Below, one piece after another: positions 58,449 through 58,925 of a DNA stretch of 58,925 nucleotides. The stretch is from JAVBSX01 sp051660685. GTDB taxonomy: Bacteria; Planctomycetota; Planctomycetia; Pirellulales; Thermoguttaceae. The DNA is taken from positions 1 to 58,925 of the forward strand of contig JBOFQB010000047.1 of assembly GCA_051660685.1 (NCBI GenBank). Direction: 5' to 3'. Under the pieces are notes generated by a model. It was not told where the DNA came from and did no database searches. It saw only the letters and a list, made by a program, of their open reading frames with translations. The translations under genes were made by a program, and so were the position numbers. Position 1 is the stretch's first letter. Each line of letters opens with the position of its first letter.

Positions 58449-58680
58449 TAGCCCGGGGTGTAGCGCAGCGAAACCCCGGGTTCAGTGAACCCCCACAAAA
58501 AGGAGCTGCGTAGCTGCGACATCACAAAAAACACGCGCAAATATGTTGCCAATTGGTTCTTGTGTCGCTCCGACGGAGCTTGTTATTTTGGGGACCGTTT
58601 AACCCAGGGTTGCGGTCGCGTTGCTCCCTTCACCCCGGGCTACAATAGGGTCGCCGCTATGCGGCTACAAAGGGACGACT
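58449..58680. repeat. Inverted TAGCCCGGGGTG repeats and GC-rich palindromes
   Basis: TAGCCCGGGGTGTAGCGCAG (58449 on) forms a hairpin with AACCCCGGG (58472-58480); the inverted copy, AACCCAGGG to CACCCCGGGCTACA, lies at 58601-58644. Short palindromes GCAGCTACGCAGC (complement of 58504-58516) and GCCGCTATGCGGC (58653-58665) lie between and after. 58321-58790 has no gene. Confidence 0.7.
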
Positions 58681-58704
58681 TAACATTTCAAAAAGAACCG
58701 ACAT

Positions 58705-58775
58705 GAGCATTTCAATACTTGGCATACACCGTTCACGCTTTTTTTGAAGCCAAAAATTCAAGGACCATTTGGTTT
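58705..58775. repeat. Third copy of the TTGGCATACAC-type repeat
   Basis: CATTTCAATACTTGGCATAC followed by ACCGTTCACGC and AAAAATTCAAGGACC; collinear with 58354-58414 with one base inserted in the A/T run. Confidence 0.65.
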
Positions 58776-58790
58776 TGTGCATATACTGTA

Positions 58791-58925
58791 GAGCCTATTT
58801 CATAACCGTCTGAGAGCGATCATGGCACAAGCTGTTTGTAAATAGGCGTTAAACATTGATATTTTATGATCGTAACGAACTACCAAACGTCGAAAATCCT
58901 GTATCCACGAAATCGTTCGCTCGAT
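58791..58925 (-). mobile_element. IS5-family insertion sequence, end only
   Basis: GAGCCTATTTCATAACC at about 58791-58807 is the probable terminal inverted repeat, overlapping the transposase stop codon. The element runs off the right edge of the window, so its length, the other terminus and the target duplication are not visible. Confidence 0.7.
58800..58925 (-). CDS. IS5-family transposase, C-terminal 41 residues
   Basis: The visible peptide begins IERTISWIQDFRRLVVRYDH and ends at TGA 58802-58800. I-E-R-T-x-x-W-x-x-x-F-R-R-L-x-V-R-Y is the diagnostic C-terminal signature of IS5-type DDE transposases, and the Glu is the last member of the catalytic triad. The start lies beyond the window edge. 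Confidence 0.9.
   Translation of the reverse strand: MERTISWIQDFRRLVVRYDHKISMFNAYLQTACAMIALRRL

Overview
The window is a bacterial chromosome segment of roughly 45-47% GC (estimated by eye) and most likely comes from a planctomycete. The pointers are a Verrucomicrobia/Planctomycete-restricted protein of the TIGR04138 type (56280-56738), a divergent EF-G paralogue, very long planctomycete-style envelope proteins, a Gram-negative LPS-export gene set, and scattered rather than clustered flagellar genes. The moderate GC would fit a host- or gut-associated lineage in or near Pirellulales, but that placement is inference.

Layout. 1-5.5 kb looks like an integrated accessory block: a SLOG-type nucleotide-sensor protein with membrane helices, an AAA ATPase fused to a PD-(D/E)XK nuclease, a 3' half of a tRNA-Arg(CCU)-like sequence abutting a papain-like peptidase that has lost its N-terminus, and a small holin-like membrane protein. 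5.5-13.7 kb holds metY, class II aldolase with a Cys-rich tail, a 1037-residue TPR membrane protein coupled to an FlgN-like chaperone and flgB, and a carA whose glutaminase nucleophile is replaced by glycine. 13.9-18.1 kb is a three-gene unit: an Old-Yellow-Enzyme/2,4-dienoyl-CoA-reductase-like flavoenzyme plus large and small subunits of aconitase X. 18.5-25.6 kb has an EF-G paralogue, an SGNH hydrolase and MBOAT acyltransferase pair, and an ArnT-like glycosyltransferase. 25.6-36 kb has a hybrid histidine kinase, dhaL, a PQQ-propeller protein, pdxJ, cysS and a PAS-only sensor. 36-47 kb is envelope and core metabolism: an MsbA-like exporter, LptF/LptG, a DUF4105 lipoprotein, serS, folC and LptD. 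47-58 kb has a sodium:solute symporter, a GH2 enzyme with large disordered insertions, flagellin, a FabG-like SDR, a DUF58 protein, ExbD, the TIGR04138-type protein and a polytopic membrane protein. The right edge is dense in repeats and ends inside an IS5-family transposase.

MsbA-like exporter, LptF/LptG and LptD form most of an LPS route. The ArnT-like transferase and the SGNH/MBOAT pair could decorate the exported glycans, and ExbD could energise outer-membrane steps. Housekeeping genes (serS, cysS, carA, folC, pdxJ, metY, aldolase) are single genes rather than parts of pathway operons.

The most unusual global signal is in the spacers. G-rich heptad-like repeats (GGGGATAGGG type) begin at or just after stop codons, and their C-rich complements lie upstream of starts, with the same strand polarity in about fifteen cases. 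They often flank short palindromes shared between loci. In carA the repeat even supplies the last codons and the stop. The second most striking signal is the loss of the CarA nucleophile.
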